Positions 36,461 to 48,161 of a DNA stretch of 64,000 nt are shown here, one piece after another. Made by a program: the position numbers and the translations under genes. The DNA is from Anopheles merus. Its lineage: Eukaryota > Arthropoda > Insecta > Diptera > Culicidae. Location: the NCBI RefSeq assembly GCF_017562075.2, contig NC_054081.1:10045264-10109263 (forward strand). The letters are read 5' to 3'. Position 1 is the first letter of the stretch. Each line of letters begins with the position of its first letter. Under the pieces are notes generated by a model. That model saw only the letters and a list, made by a program, of their open reading frames with translations, was not told the origin of the DNA and ran no database searches.

Positions 36461-36954
36461 TAAGGTAGAGAAAGTAAAAAGGACCAAAAAAAAGAATAAT
36501 TGAAGCAAAGCAATAAACAGCCGAACGCTCACGTTTCAGTCGCACCAGACACCAGACCGCAGGCCTGCAGACACGCACGCATACACACACGTACACACTC
36601 ACACACACATACACTTGTAAAGCACACGATGGAGCCAAATGAGGTGGCTATGGAGTAGTATCTGGCCCCGAAAAAAAAGGAATAAAACCCATTAACAAAA
36701 AAAAAAAGAAAGAACACGAGTAAAACACAGAAGGAAATGCCTTCAGTCTTTCTCTTTCTCGCTTCCTTCCTGGAGTATTTGCATCCTTGTTTTTTTTTTG
36801 GTCCAATTTTCTTTTTCTGTTCTTTCCCCCCCTTCTCTCTCTCTCTCTCTCTTTTTCTCGTTTCGTCTCTTGTCTCGAGTGGGCTTAGTATTTTTTCGCC
36901 CCGCTTGACGGAAAAGCCAGGCTTTTTTCCTCCCTTTTCCCTCCAGTGACGAGC

Positions 36955-36956
<2 letters not shown>

Positions 36957-36984
<28 letters not shown>
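36957..36984 (+). repeat. (GT)n microsatellite
   Basis: Fourteen uninterrupted GT units. Confidence 0.95.
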
Positions 36985-36987
<3 letters not shown>

Positions 36988-38280
36988 CAACAACAACAAA
37001 AATGAATGGCAACGACGCCGCCGCCGCCGTCCAGCCACCCAAACACCTTCATGCTCGGGGCGGCCCGCCCCAAGGACCCGAAAAAAGCGCCCAGACGAAA
37101 TTATTGATTTGTGCGTTCGCATCGTTACAACGCGCGCACCCGCACCCGAGTGCAACGAACGGAAAATTCACAACCCACCCGGATCCCCCTCCACATGGGG
37201 GGGCTCTTGTATCCCCATTCTTGCCTGTGGGAGGGGGGGGGTGTTCTTTTTGGCCCCTTTTTTTGCTGTTGTTGGCTGGTTGGGGGGCGAAAAGGATCCC
37301 CCGTTCGCTCGCAGCACGGGAAAAAAGCCAAACACCCAAAAATGTTTCTGCCTTCAGGCGGCGTGGGCGGGAGGCAGCAAATACGTTGTAAAAATGCGTC
37401 TGGACCCTTCCAGCACACTGCCTCCCCACACCTCCCACACACGTTTGGGAGGGGGAGAAGTATTTTTGGAACCGCTCGTTGGACTTTGGACAACGCCAAC
37501 GTGTCCCCGGCGAAGGACCCAAGCGACCTGTGCGAGGGGTAGGAGAAGGGAAGGGTTCGTCTGACTGTAACGTATGTGGGGGAGGGGGGGGAGGGGTGAC
37601 GGCAGGAAGCACAAGTGGTTACGCCGGGCTGTTGTTGTGTCTGGGAGGCCTGCAACGGGGCAAGTGTGTGCGACCTAGACGAGGATCCAAGTTTTTCGTG
37701 TTTTTGTGTGTGTGTGTGTTTTTTTTTTGCGTTTAGTAGGATTGGGCTGAGGATTTTGTTGCGTTTAAAACTGAGAGTGAGAAAGAGAGGGAGAGAGAGA
37801 GAGAGAGCGAAATGGAGAGTGTAAGCGAGATGGTTAAAGGTGGAGCGTAGTAACGAGACTTCTGGGTGGGCCTGGGCCAGTGTCCGATGCAGCCAGACAG
37901 GCCGGTGACCCTCTAGACTTTTGTTCGGTGCTGGGCGATACTTTCCTCCCGGCCCCAGCCGCACCGCGCATTGCATGCCGATGCGCAATTCCGATCCAAG
38001 CGGCAGCTAATCGGTAGGATTCGATCTGCCCTCCGGGGGAGCAGCAAGAGGGGATGGAATGGGTGGAAGGGTAAGCGTGACCACGCATCAATTGCGATTT
38101 TTTTTCCCCCTTCTTTCTGTTTTTGCTCGTCTGAGTCGGCAGTTTGTAGGAGTGGAAATTGGAAAGTTTGGCGCAAGAATTGGATAACAGCATTTTGGGG
38201 TAAGAACATGCCAGAGACTGAGGTCACTCAACGGGTGATAGAAATGATGCCTTGGACTTGGTTTAAACAGCGTGTTTTCT

Positions 38281-39136
38281 ATTATTAAACAAACCAAAAA
38301 TGGGGGTATCTGTCACAAAAAGTAAGGTTACTGTCACGAACTATTTGCAGACTTATCGAGGACTTGAATTCTGGAAAGTAAAGTTTGCATGGAGGTAGTG
38401 CCATTGAAATCTTAGGTGACGTATCTACGAATGTTTTGAAGCGTCTATTTGTATCTTTCCCTTTCTCTCTCTAACTGTCAGAGAGTGAGCTCTTAAATCC
38501 ATATAAGACATCTGTCAAACGTATAGAACAAAAACTGATCCTGAGAGCTGTCAAAACATAGTCATCTGTCAATAATAATCAGTTCAGTTGTCTACCAAGT
38601 AGCTGTCTATCGTCTATAAAATAATATGACAATCATGGCTCTGATTGTGGCTCTGTTAACTTAACAGAAGAAGAAGAAGAAGTCTATCATGTTACAAGTT
38701 GTAGTGCACACAAAAATGCATACCATTGCACAACCTTCAACCCAGCCACATAAACCAAGCCCGCAAAATTTCTCAATTTCTCAATTTCCATTTTCATTAA
38801 CACGCAATAAACACGACCTAGCAGCATTCCATTGCCGACAATTTAATCCTGGGCATCCAAAACCCCTGGGGAGACATTATTCTAAGTAAATGACATGCAT
38901 TGATGACAGCTGTCAAGATGAAGCAAATTTCACAATTCTCACAACGCACCAATCTATCTATCCATGAGATTCGCTACTCAGTAATACCTTAACCTGGTGA
39001 TATAGGTTTGACGAAGAGCCTAAGAGCAACAGAAAGATGGCACCACGAAAAGTAGATTTCCAAATCTGCTCTAGACCGACACAAAGAAACCTCTGATAAT
39101 ATCGCCAAACCAACATAGCAGGACTACACTATAGCC
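38281..39136. other. AT-rich sequence; possible retroelement 3' end before the GAA tract
   Basis: Several CTGTCA/TGACAG motifs lie at 38310-38600 without a clear element boundary. The last part, about 39010-39130 on the plus strand, can be read as a decayed peptide ending near the start of the GAA repeat. It could be the C-terminal end of a non-LTR retrotransposon whose tail grew into that repeat, but this is weak and no family is assigned. No intact gene. Confidence 0.35.
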
Positions 39137-39740
39137 CCAAAGAAGAAGTTGTAGAAGAAGAAATAGAAGAAAAATAAGAAGGAGAATAAGAAGAAGAAGA
39201 AGAAGAAAAATAATAAAAAGAACAAGAAAGAGAAAAATAAGAAATAAACAAGAATAAGAACAATAAGAATAAGAAGAAGAAAAACAAGAACAATAACAAT
39301 AATAACAAAAACAAGAAGAAGAACAAGAAGATTTATAAGGAGAAAAAGAATAAGAAGAATATGAAGAAGAAAAAGAAGATCAAGAAGGAGAAAAATAATA
39401 AGAAGAATATGAAGAAGAAAAAGAAGAAGAAAAAGAAGAAGAGAAAGAAGAAGAAGAAGAAGAAGAAGAAGAAGACGAAGACGAAGACGAAGAAGAAGAA
39501 GAAGAAGAAGAAGAAGAAGAAGAAGAAGAAGAAGAAGAAGACGAAGACGAAACGAAGAAGAAGAAGAAGAAGAAGAAGAAAAAGAAGAAGAAAAAGAAGA
39601 AGAAGAAGAAGAAGTAGAAGAAGAAGAAGAAGAAGAAGACGACGAAGACGAAGACGAAGAAGAAGAAGAAGAAGAAGAAGACGAATAAGAAGAATGAGAA
39701 GAAGAATGATAAGAAGAAAAAAAGAAGGAGGAGAAGAAGT
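39137..39740 (+). repeat. Long (GAA)n trinucleotide tract
   Basis: About 600 bp of (AAG)n. The first 270 bp is interrupted by AAT, AAC and AAA triplets. The core at about 39410-39700 is nearly pure (GAA)n with GAC triplets in small groups. The purine bias of the plus strand is extreme. Frames through it read poly-Lys, poly-Arg or (minus strand) poly-Ser, poly-Leu and poly-Phe and are not genes. Confidence 0.97.
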
Positions 39741-42719
39741 AAGTAAACATTTGACGCCCAATTGAAATGCTGACGCCTCTCTGAAGTTCGTTAAATTGTA
39801 ACAAAACAAATGAAACCCCTTAATTTGATCCGTTTGCTTCATCGAGTTTGAAATTTTGTTCGTGCCTTCATTTACTAAAGTAGTTATACTTTCTCTTCTA
39901 ATATTATGTTTCTATTTCTTCCAAATTAATCAATGTTTGCCTCCACTTGAACGGTGTTCAAAAGCAGCTTAACATTGGTTATTTGAACTCGCAAACGGTG
40001 TATCTTTGCTGCAGGGCGTTGCTTACTTGCCGCTGTCGAGCAGTGGCACCCAAAACTGCTCCAGACGGCCGCCCGCCAATAAAAACCTAAGCAGCCTAGC
40101 TCATCCTTCAGCCGCAGCTCTTGCGTCGGGAGCCGGGAGCTTAAAAATATCATTGATTGCAGCCTCATAAACACATGAACCCGTGGCGGCCACCGAGGCT
40201 GTCTGGAGCAGGATGCGATAAACTGAGCGAGCGAGCCTTTTTTGTTCACAGGCAATCATCATCGCCACCATCATCCGGGCCGGTTGAACAACCTTCTTCC
40301 GCTCCGGCGTCCTCACGCCCGAAAAAGGGTCAATAAAAATCGCCCCCCCCCGCCTTTCTGCTTCTCCCTGCTTGCTAAATCCGGTGGGCCGTGTGCCAAA
40401 GCGCTGGATCGAAGGATCTGCGTTGGCAGGGACGGCATTTGCGGCGCGGTTAATCTGTCTCGCCCGAGCAACCGCGAACGCGAACTTCGTCAGCTTTCGC
40501 ACGAAAAAAAAAGAAAAAGTCAACAGCCAACCCTCCCTCCCCCTCCCCCCTCGTCCACCCAGTGCGCCCGTGTGGCGTGCGTCCTGTCGCGGGCGAAATA
40601 AAACGGGATCCGAACCCCGCCAGCCCGCTTCCGACTGACTGACTGGCCTGGCTGACTGAGGTGTGACTGACCTCCGTTGAACCAGGCCCGGTTGGTACGG
40701 TTCAGCGGCTAGGGCTCGAAACACGCTGCACAGAGAAGTTCAGAAACCCAAAGTTCAGGCCTGAAAAGTGCAACAACAGAAAAAAGGAAACACACAGACA
40801 CACACACAAACACATTGCCAAGACATCCACCTGGCACGCGCGTTAGCGCCGGTTAGGGAGAAGTTGGAGCAAAGGAGTTGAAGCCGACAAAAAGCATCGC
40901 TGTGTGTGTGGGGGTTTTTTTTTAAGGGTGGGGGAGGCAGCACATTTTCGGCAATGCTCTGCCAGCCTGTGAATGAAACATCCGATGCACGAGAAACGAT
41001 AGAGAGAGAGAGAGTTATATATGAAGCAAATAGATGGAGAGAAAATGAGCGAACCAAGCCATCAGACGTATTATTATATATTTATCCGGCAAGGCGAAAC
41101 GAAGCGTTATTTCGACCCACCGGGGAAGATGAAGCCGGCAAAGGACAAAGGTCCTTTTTGTGGAGGGCTTGGGGGGAGGGGAGGTGGGTGAATTTCTGGC
41201 CCGGACATGGGTAGGACGTTTTTGGTCCATGCGTTCGGCGCCGGATCAACAGCCTCCAGCAGCTACTGGAAAGGACGGCTGTTGGAGAATGGGGAAGTCG
41301 TACGCATCCTTATCGATCTTGGGACGAACGTCCTTACACACACTTGCACTCACAGAGGATACGGCACCAGTAAAACAGAGAGCGAGAGAGAGGGAGCGAA
41401 GGTGCAAGGAACCCATTACAACCGAAACTCTCGACCTGCCGTGAACTGTAACAAGCTCGTCCGGAGGTGTTGCTAGAGTTTGGAAATTCGGAATTTTTCG
41501 GAAAACAACTTCCAAAAACAGCTCAAATCGAACGATCGCATCCAGATTCGCACTGCACTGGTCAGCAACGCCACTGACAGCTGTCACAACTTGGTGCCCG
41601 TGGAGTGGCCGGTGCTTTTCCACAGACTTGTCAAACTTGGACGGCGCTGCCTTGGGAAGCCGCCAAGCGACCAACTTCAGAACATTTTACCCCGACCTAG
41701 CACAACGGTGCCCGCGGTCGGTATCGCACGATTTACGCCGCTCTCCCACTCGCTCTCTCTCTCCCTCCTTGCGATTCAGACACCGCTCGTCTCGCCATGC
41801 CGTTGCCCCAAAACGGCAACACGAAAGCAGCGCCTGCCCGCCGAGGATGTGAACGGAAAAAAGGCGCGTAGACGCATACTTTGTTGCACGAACGGCGTTC
41901 GTTGTCCTGGCTTTTGTTGTTTTCCCGCTCGCTCTCACACACACACACACACACACACACATTCTCGTTCGCTCTCTCGCTCGTGGACGCAGGAACAATC
42001 ATCTTAAAGGCGAGTCTGGGGCCTTGGGAGGATGCGTGCTTTGCGTTTCTTTGGTCGCGTTTTGTGTGTGTGTGTTTTATGCCTTTTTCGGAGTGGGGGG
42101 AGGGATTGTGGCTGTCTGGGATTTTGTTCGTTGTTTTGTTTATGTTTTTTTTAGTTGTTGATGATAGGCGTACGCGAATGCATGCCTGATGCTGATGCCA
42201 GACGGGTGGCTTGAGCCGAACGTCGTTTATGACCGGGCGGGCGGGCGGCTGTGGTTTGGCCCCGGTTAAGCCAGCAGGTTCATCGAACCGAGCGATTGGC
42301 CATTATTACCGTGCGCCGGGAAATATTCACACGGGCGGCACGGGGTAAGGTAGAACAAAACAACATGCGAAGTGGCTGCCGGCAAGATAAGCGAAACGGC
42401 TCCTACTATTTCCAACGCTGCCGAAGACGACGACGACCGAGCGACGATATGAGCTCGAGGCAGTCGCCCGGGCCTCGTAAAGCAGCTTTTTTTTATTGGA
42501 TGGCTCCTGAAATGGTCTGGCTTTATTTATTTATTTTTTAACTTCATCCTAGACTGCGGAACATGTTTGGGAAAAGATAATTTGGTACATTTATTTAACA
42601 AGACATCAATCCCCTTCAAAGGTCTTCAAATGTAATTGTTGGAGTGTTGGAATGCTAAATGGAGTGTTGTATCTCTATCACAACTTCTTATATCTCGTTC
42701 AGGACAGTTAGTTCATCAT
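39741..42719. other. GC-rich block, no gene seen
   Basis: CA tract at 41936-41961, A/T homopolymers and short GA tracts. Frames up to 207 codons show no domain. Confidence 0.5.
41936..41961 (+). repeat. (CA)n microsatellite
   Basis: Thirteen uninterrupted CA units. Confidence 0.95.
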
Positions 42720-43164
42720 TGAGATACCAAGAATTAGTCATCAAGATACCGATTTTAGTCCTGTAAAAATAAGCATTGAGTTAAATTTGCAGAAGTATGT
42801 TTTCTTGAAGCCTAACATTTATAAAATGTGTTTATTTTGACTCAGTGTACATCGAAATAGTAATAAATTTGAAAAATTGAAAAGTGCTTCTCAAGGTACC
42901 AATTATGGCTGTTGTGTTCCTATCAATACGCCATAGCTGCACCAATTGTATCTGCAAGCCAATTCTCGAGAATGTTTTACTCCAAAAATCTTTTTGTGAC
43001 ATTTTTTTAACTCAAAACATGCAACAATAAGTTCACTATAGGTAAATACAGACATTGCCGCCAAATGTTGGCTTTAAGGTATCGATTTGAGTAAGTATAT
43101 GACATGGTAAGCCAAGACACAGGGGCTGCGCAACTAAATTTTCAAGATCCCCTTTACTCTTAAG

Positions 43165-43429
43165 TAGTGGTCTTCAACCTGAGGTCCATGGCGTTAGTAG
43201 ATGTGGTCTGTGATAGATTTAATTTTTGAAAAAGAAAAGCTTATTACTTTACACCTCGCGCTTTTTTGCCCCTCAATCAATATAAAATTTTCAACAGGCA
43301 TATCTAGAATAAGATAAAAAACATATTTTTGTTCAAAAACTTTGTTGGCTCTACAAAATGTATGCCCTCAGTGGATTAATGTTCAACCCAACTCGTGGTC
43401 CGCGATCCGGAAAAGGTTGGAGAGCACTG
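43165..43429 (+). mobile_element. hAT-type MITE with 8-bp target duplication
   Basis: The left end TAGTGGTCTTCAACCT and the reverse complement of the right end CAGTGCTCTCCAACCT form a 16-bp imperfect terminal inverted repeat. Further in, GAGGTCCATGG and GTGGTCCGCG also mirror each other. Flanks CTCTTAAG (43157-43164) and CTCTAAAG (43430-43437) differ at one base and fit the NTCTAGAN-like 8-bp target preference of hAT transposases. The element is 265 bp, has no coding capacity, and would need a hAT transposase from elsewhere to move. It is inserted inside copy A of the GGGTAAGTGTA family. Confidence 0.9.
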
Positions 43430-43439
43430 CTCTAAAGAG

Positions 43440-43760
43440 TACGCCGCAATCAATGGCCCCGAAACCCAATAAAAGGAGGCACTAATGACGACCCCTTGAG
43501 AGACCTAAAACTAAAACCAAACCAATACTGGTCCTGACTCCAAAACATTACCTAGCCTGGTTCAAGAATGCCTGTCCTGTACTTGGTCCTGATCTCGTAC
43601 CGATCCTGAAATAGCTCCAAACGATATTCCGATCCTGGAACTGTACATAGACCTATTCCGGATACGGAACGAGACATGAATCCAGCCCGAGCCGGGAACC
43701 GATAAAATTCCATTTCCAGTCGAAAACCCATACCTAGTAGTACATGTGCAGCTTAGGAAT
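43440..43760 (+). repeat. Degenerate CCGATCCTGGAAC-type repeats
   Basis: Motifs such as GGTCCTGACTCC, GGTCCTGATCTCG, ACCGATCCTGAAATAGC and TCCGATCCTGGAACTG follow one another loosely. A similar theme on the opposite strand appears at 59280-59370 (CAGGGTTCTGGA, CCCAGGATCGGTAT). Absent from copy B at 48162, so it is an insertion within copy A or beside the MITE. Confidence 0.35.
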
Positions 43761-44040
43761 TAGCATTGGAATTCAGCGTAGGAAATAGCGTGGGTTTTTA
43801 AATAGATTTTGTATAGTGATATTCTACTGATAACACAAGGTGTGTCCGTGCTTATCAGTATATCAGTATGGAAGCTGTTACGTCAGCTTTCAGACACGAG
43901 ACGCAGAGGACGCGCACAAATCAGGATGGTCGGTTTGAGTCTCTTTAAATGAAGAATTGTCCAAGTATCATGAAGAGCGGGTAACTTACCCTACTTAGGC
44001 AACAACCATAGCGCACTTGGCTATACGAATATAGCATAAT

Positions 44041-44970
44041 GGGGCCCTTCACGATTTTAGTCAACTTTTTGTATGGAGTTTGTTGGCACGATATAGGCCA
44101 CATGTAATTTGACAGGCTAATTGGGATATTTACAGATATTTACAAACATCGAGCTGTCATGTCCCATGAACTCGAATAGGTAGAAAGAATGGCAGCAGAT
44201 GGCGCCACAGTAAAACAACAGATAAGGATAAAAATATGAGACAGATATATGACCAAGATTAGGACCAATTAGCATAACGTTCGGCAGCGGTCACTAAAAG
44301 GGTCAACCAAGTTCATTGCCAAACAGCTGAGCCAGAACAGGGCGCCATCGCGAAACGCAGTGAGTCGCAAATTAGAAAACGGATAGGCAACACCAATTTT
44401 AAAACTACGCTGCGAACATCACCAAATGTGAAAGCTAGTTTGTGAATTTTGTCATCCTATCTTTTTTTAAAACTCAAATATAGATTGCTACTCCCGTAGC
44501 AACAGAGTTTGACTGTTGGAGTCAGCCTCCATCGTGTAAACACTCCATACAAAACCACACACAAAACTAACCTGCAATTTTCAGTCTAGATTATTAACCT
44601 CAAAGCTAGAATTAGATTCGGGTACCTGCTCGAAAAATGTAAAAACCACGCTGTTGTTTACATTTATCCCAAGGTGCATTGAAGAGATCTGGTGATGGAA
44701 TCCAGAATCAAAGTGTATGTAGTCCAGGTGGTCTCATAGCATGTTTTTTATAACCAAATTTGTATATCTCTTTTTGACAGGATGGGTGAAAGCTTTGGCT
44801 CAAACAGGCTTTCTGGAGGCTTGACAAATACACAAAACACTCTTAAAATCTTCATTCAGAAACAGAAGCGATAAAAATCAGCCTTCTAAATTCTAAATTC
44901 TAAATTCTATACATTGCAAACAGCTGACAGGCTGAAATTTCAGCCTACGAACTTAAAACGAAAAGGGCCC
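44041..44970 (+). mobile_element. Non-autonomous DNA transposon, GGGCCC-ended family, copy 2
   Basis: The left end is GGGGCCCTTCACGATTTTAG; the reverse complement of the right end is GGGCCCTTTTCGTTTTAAG, an imperfect terminal inverted repeat. TAAT flanks both ends (44037-44040 and 44971-44974), but TAAT also borders copy 1 at 1251, so it may be a preferred target or part of the element. Length is 930 bp with no open frame of note. Near the right end AATTCTAAATTCTA is a small tandem repeat. Host-element sequence resumes on both sides. Confidence 0.8.
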
Positions 44971-45425
44971 TAATGACAGATATTTACAACGTACATTATC
45001 GGTTTTATTTGCAAAAGAGCAGCGAGAAACCCGACCAAAAAGACAGTTGTAAACAAAGCATCCACGGTATACTTGCAATAATTGGTATGCATCAATGCTT
45101 AGGTGTATCAGTAATAGACTAGCGGAGAAGGCACTTTTTCGATTATTTGGTTGTAAATTATAGGATTACTTCAAAACAAAATTATCGCTAGATAATTTAA
45201 ACCTCTCCTTTCCTACATTGCTGCTCTTAGCAACCATCTTGCCAAAACACATTTTAAAAGAATGATATCTAACAAACGGCAGGGGTCCGCACGGATCTTA
45301 TGAAGCTCAACATTTAAATACTTTATTTAAAATAAGTCCATTCGTGGTTTCAGAGCGCAAATCTGAAAATATTGTTACCGAGAGCGTTATAATTGATGCT
45401 ACAGCCACAATTGCTACATTTACCC

Positions 45426-46375
45426 TATTCGGCTTCCGCGAAAGTCAAACGCTTCTTTCGGCAGATTCCTTGAGAAAATGTCTTGTGTCTTTTGTCGATG
45501 AAGGACATTTTAAAGACTTACCAAAACATCTAAAAATAAGACACTTTCATACTGCTAACATTCTAACAAGTGACGGTTACTGTCCCGCCCAGGCCGCCCT
45601 TTGGTACGGTGCTAGCGCACCTGCCTCGCAACGGCACGTTTATGACGCTCGAATCAACGTATGCAAAGCACTGTTTTACAGCCACTTACAGCTGATTGAA
45701 CGTTTTACGGCAGGGACTCGCACACTAAACCGACACTATTGTTTTAATGCCATTGGCAGCGATTAAACGTTTACGGGCAAGGAAGCGAAATCGAACACTC
45801 CCCCACCCACCCACACACACACACACATGTTTAATACCATTTCCAGCATATTACCGTTGCTTTATTGGTCAATTTAAATGCGCTTCGTTGAATGCGTGTT
45901 TCTTCTGCTTTGGTTTTAGCAGCGAGCGAAAGGAAGCAAAAAACAACTCCCAAAACGCAGCAACATTTAAAAAAAAGCCCCACACGCATGAATGATGTGC
46001 GGCGCGTGCACGCTGGCGCTAATGCAGTTCGGTGCTGCAATTTGCAATGCTGCCCTCCCCCTCCCTTTCCACAAACCGCTCCACTGCTTCGTGCGTTCGA
46101 TTTTCGGTTCGCCGCTGGACACGTTTGCGCTTCATTTGGCCGTGCGCGACCCCAACAACGCGGTGCAAGGACGAAAGGCGGCATGGAGGCTACGGGTAGG
46201 ATGGTGCACCAACAAAAAAAGGGAGAACAGGCAGCAACACCAAAAAATAACATGAAATAAAACACACACACAGGATGAGCTGGATTGCGCAACATGCATC
46301 CGTTGCCGGGGCCGTAAAAATTCCTTCCGTTTTCTTTTCGTGTGTTTTTTTTTTGTTCGCCTGTTTCCTTGTCCG

Positions 46376-46422
<47 letters not shown>

Positions 46423-48039
46423 TGTGTGTGTATGTGCGAGGGGTTTTCGGTACCTTTATTTTGGGGTTCACGTTTGCCCATTACGCAACCGGGATGGGGG
46501 CGAAGAAGCAAAAAAAAACCGAGAATGCATCATACCGCGCTTGGTGCATCGGACCGTGTGCGATGGGCGGTTTTGTTTTTTGTTTTTTGTTTTGTTTTTT
46601 TTTTTCTTTTTCGCTGTGCTTCTTGTCCGTTTGATCGTCTTGTTCGATGCACATTTTACTGCACCTACTTGCTGTTTCGGTGTTTGATGGCTCTTCCAAC
46701 CAGATGGTGTCGTCTTCCAACCCGGTCCAGTGTTGCCCGGTTCGGTTTTGTTTGGCGTGCGTTCTTTTTCCTTTTTTTTTGTTTTGTTGCTGATGTGGTG
46801 GTGCTGTTGTTGTTACATTTCAAACGTCAGACCACGTGCCACGGTTGGCAGTGCCCTACAACAGGTATGGAGTACTGTTGGACAAGGGGTGGGAGAGAGA
46901 AAAAACGCGCCTTTCTGGTCGCTCAAAGCCTTTGACTGCTTATTTTAATGTGCTGTAACAAATGGTTTGTTTTTCATCAGGTTCTTTTGCAAATGACTGC
47001 AAAAAGCAGTCAAATAATAGTCTTTTACATTAATTTGCTGCAGCTAGATGCATTCGGTTTTAGAAGAAATGCCCTTCAACGACTTGTACTGGGTTTGAAT
47101 TCAAAAAACGGCCTTAAAACATCATAATGTAGGATAGATCACTTTTATGTCATGCTAAAACAGCTTCAACGATTAACCGCATGTCATATGTTAGATATGT
47201 TAGATATAGATAACAACATTTTTACACATGAAAAATATTGCAAATCCTTTACGTTTAGGTTTGGGAAAGGAGCAGCTTTCAACGACAAGATTGCACAAAC
47301 ATACTTTTGTGATTTTCAAAGTAAATCGTGTTTTAAAAAGGTTAAAATTAATTTCTTATTTAGATAATTAGTTCAATGTTCAAGGGAGTTATGTCAACAA
47401 ATATAACCAAAAAAAAGTAAAAAATATCAATTGTGCTTTCCTCAATACTACACGCTGTAAAATGACTTATTATAGCTAACGTTTAAAGATCAAGATGCTA
47501 TTTGCCCTACTTTGGAAGTTACATGACATTTTGTTAGCATCAGTTTGTAAGAAGTCATATATAAGAGGCAATATTACTTATTGTAATAGTATTCATCATG
47601 AAGGGATAACAAGGAACACAGTGAATCTGAATAGTAGGAATGTAAATTGTGAACTTACATAACTGCACTCATATCCATAAGAATTCGAATATGAATTTGT
47701 CAAAATATTCGTCTTAGGAAGGACTTACAACAACTGAAAAACATTTTGTCATTATTTTATTTTTTCAATGCATGGATCTTTACAATTATATTCTACTCTA
47801 CGAAAAGGAAAGCAAATTCACTGTACCAGCACAAGGAAGCTGTTGGAAAAGCGATAAACTATCAAAATTCAACTCATAATGTTAATAATTTGTAGGCACA
47901 GGTAGAATAGGAAACATTTTAGATAGAAAATATGAGGATCTATTAACAACCTTATTTTCATTCGGATGTTTGTGTGGGTTGACTCCACTGTGCAATGATA
48001 GTTACAACGGTAAGTTAACCCTAATCAAACGTTGAAGGA
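45426..48039. other. Mixed sequence, no gene seen
   Basis: GC-rich microsatellite DNA to about 46950, then AT-rich DNA without recognisable elements. Frames up to 226 codons in the first part run through CA/GT tracts. Confidence 0.5.
46379..46432 (+). repeat. (GT)n microsatellite
   Basis: About 26 GT units with one GTGG interruption and a final GTAT. Confidence 0.96.
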
Positions 48040-48160
48040 GTTTTTACAAAAATAATAATACAAATAAAAGTAAGATTAAAAATAATAATAAAAATAGATT
48101 GAAATGAAACAAGCTAGATTTAAAAATATATAAGAAATGAAAAAAAACATAAAATAAGAT
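48040..48160 (+). repeat. A-rich simple repeat, left flank of TIR element
   Basis: AATAATAAT and AAATAAAA-type repeats. Together with 49436-49640 they look like one simple-repeat tract split by insertion of the element between them. Confidence 0.7.
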
Positions 48161-48161
48161 G

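Larger units (their letters stand above)
34701..38280. other. GC-rich, microsatellite-dense block, no gene seen
   Basis: Long GT tract at 35464-35561, GT/GA compound tract at 36425-36460, GT tract at 36957-36984, and many homopolymer A/T/G runs. Frames up to 287 codons are low-complexity and overlap on both strands. Confidence 0.5.
42720..45425 (+). mobile_element. GGGTAAGTGTA-family TIR element, copy A, broken by nested insertions
   Basis: Matches the copy at 48162-49435 in order and orientation. Shared blocks include GTCATCAAGATACCGATTTT, the pair GGTACCAATTATGGCTGTTG / GGTACCGATTAAGGCTATAG, CGCCATAGCT, AATAAGTTCACT, GCACAAATCAGG, AACAAAGCATCCA, ACACATTTTAAAAG and the right end CACAATTG...ACCC. 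The left terminus is lost. Copy A is 2.7 kb against 1.27 kb because it contains a hAT-type MITE (43165-43429), a GGGCCC-ended element (44041-44970) and other extra sequence. No transposase frame. The 140-codon frame at 45344-45766 starts in its right end and is not a gene. Confidence 0.78.

Noticed and set aside
39124..39842. 226-codon minus-strand Ser/Leu/Phe frame and 134-codon plus-strand Lys/Arg frame
   Set aside because: Translation of the GAA trinucleotide tract.
45344..45766. 140-codon open frame
   Set aside because: It starts inside the right end of the GGGTAAGTGTA-family element and shows no domain.
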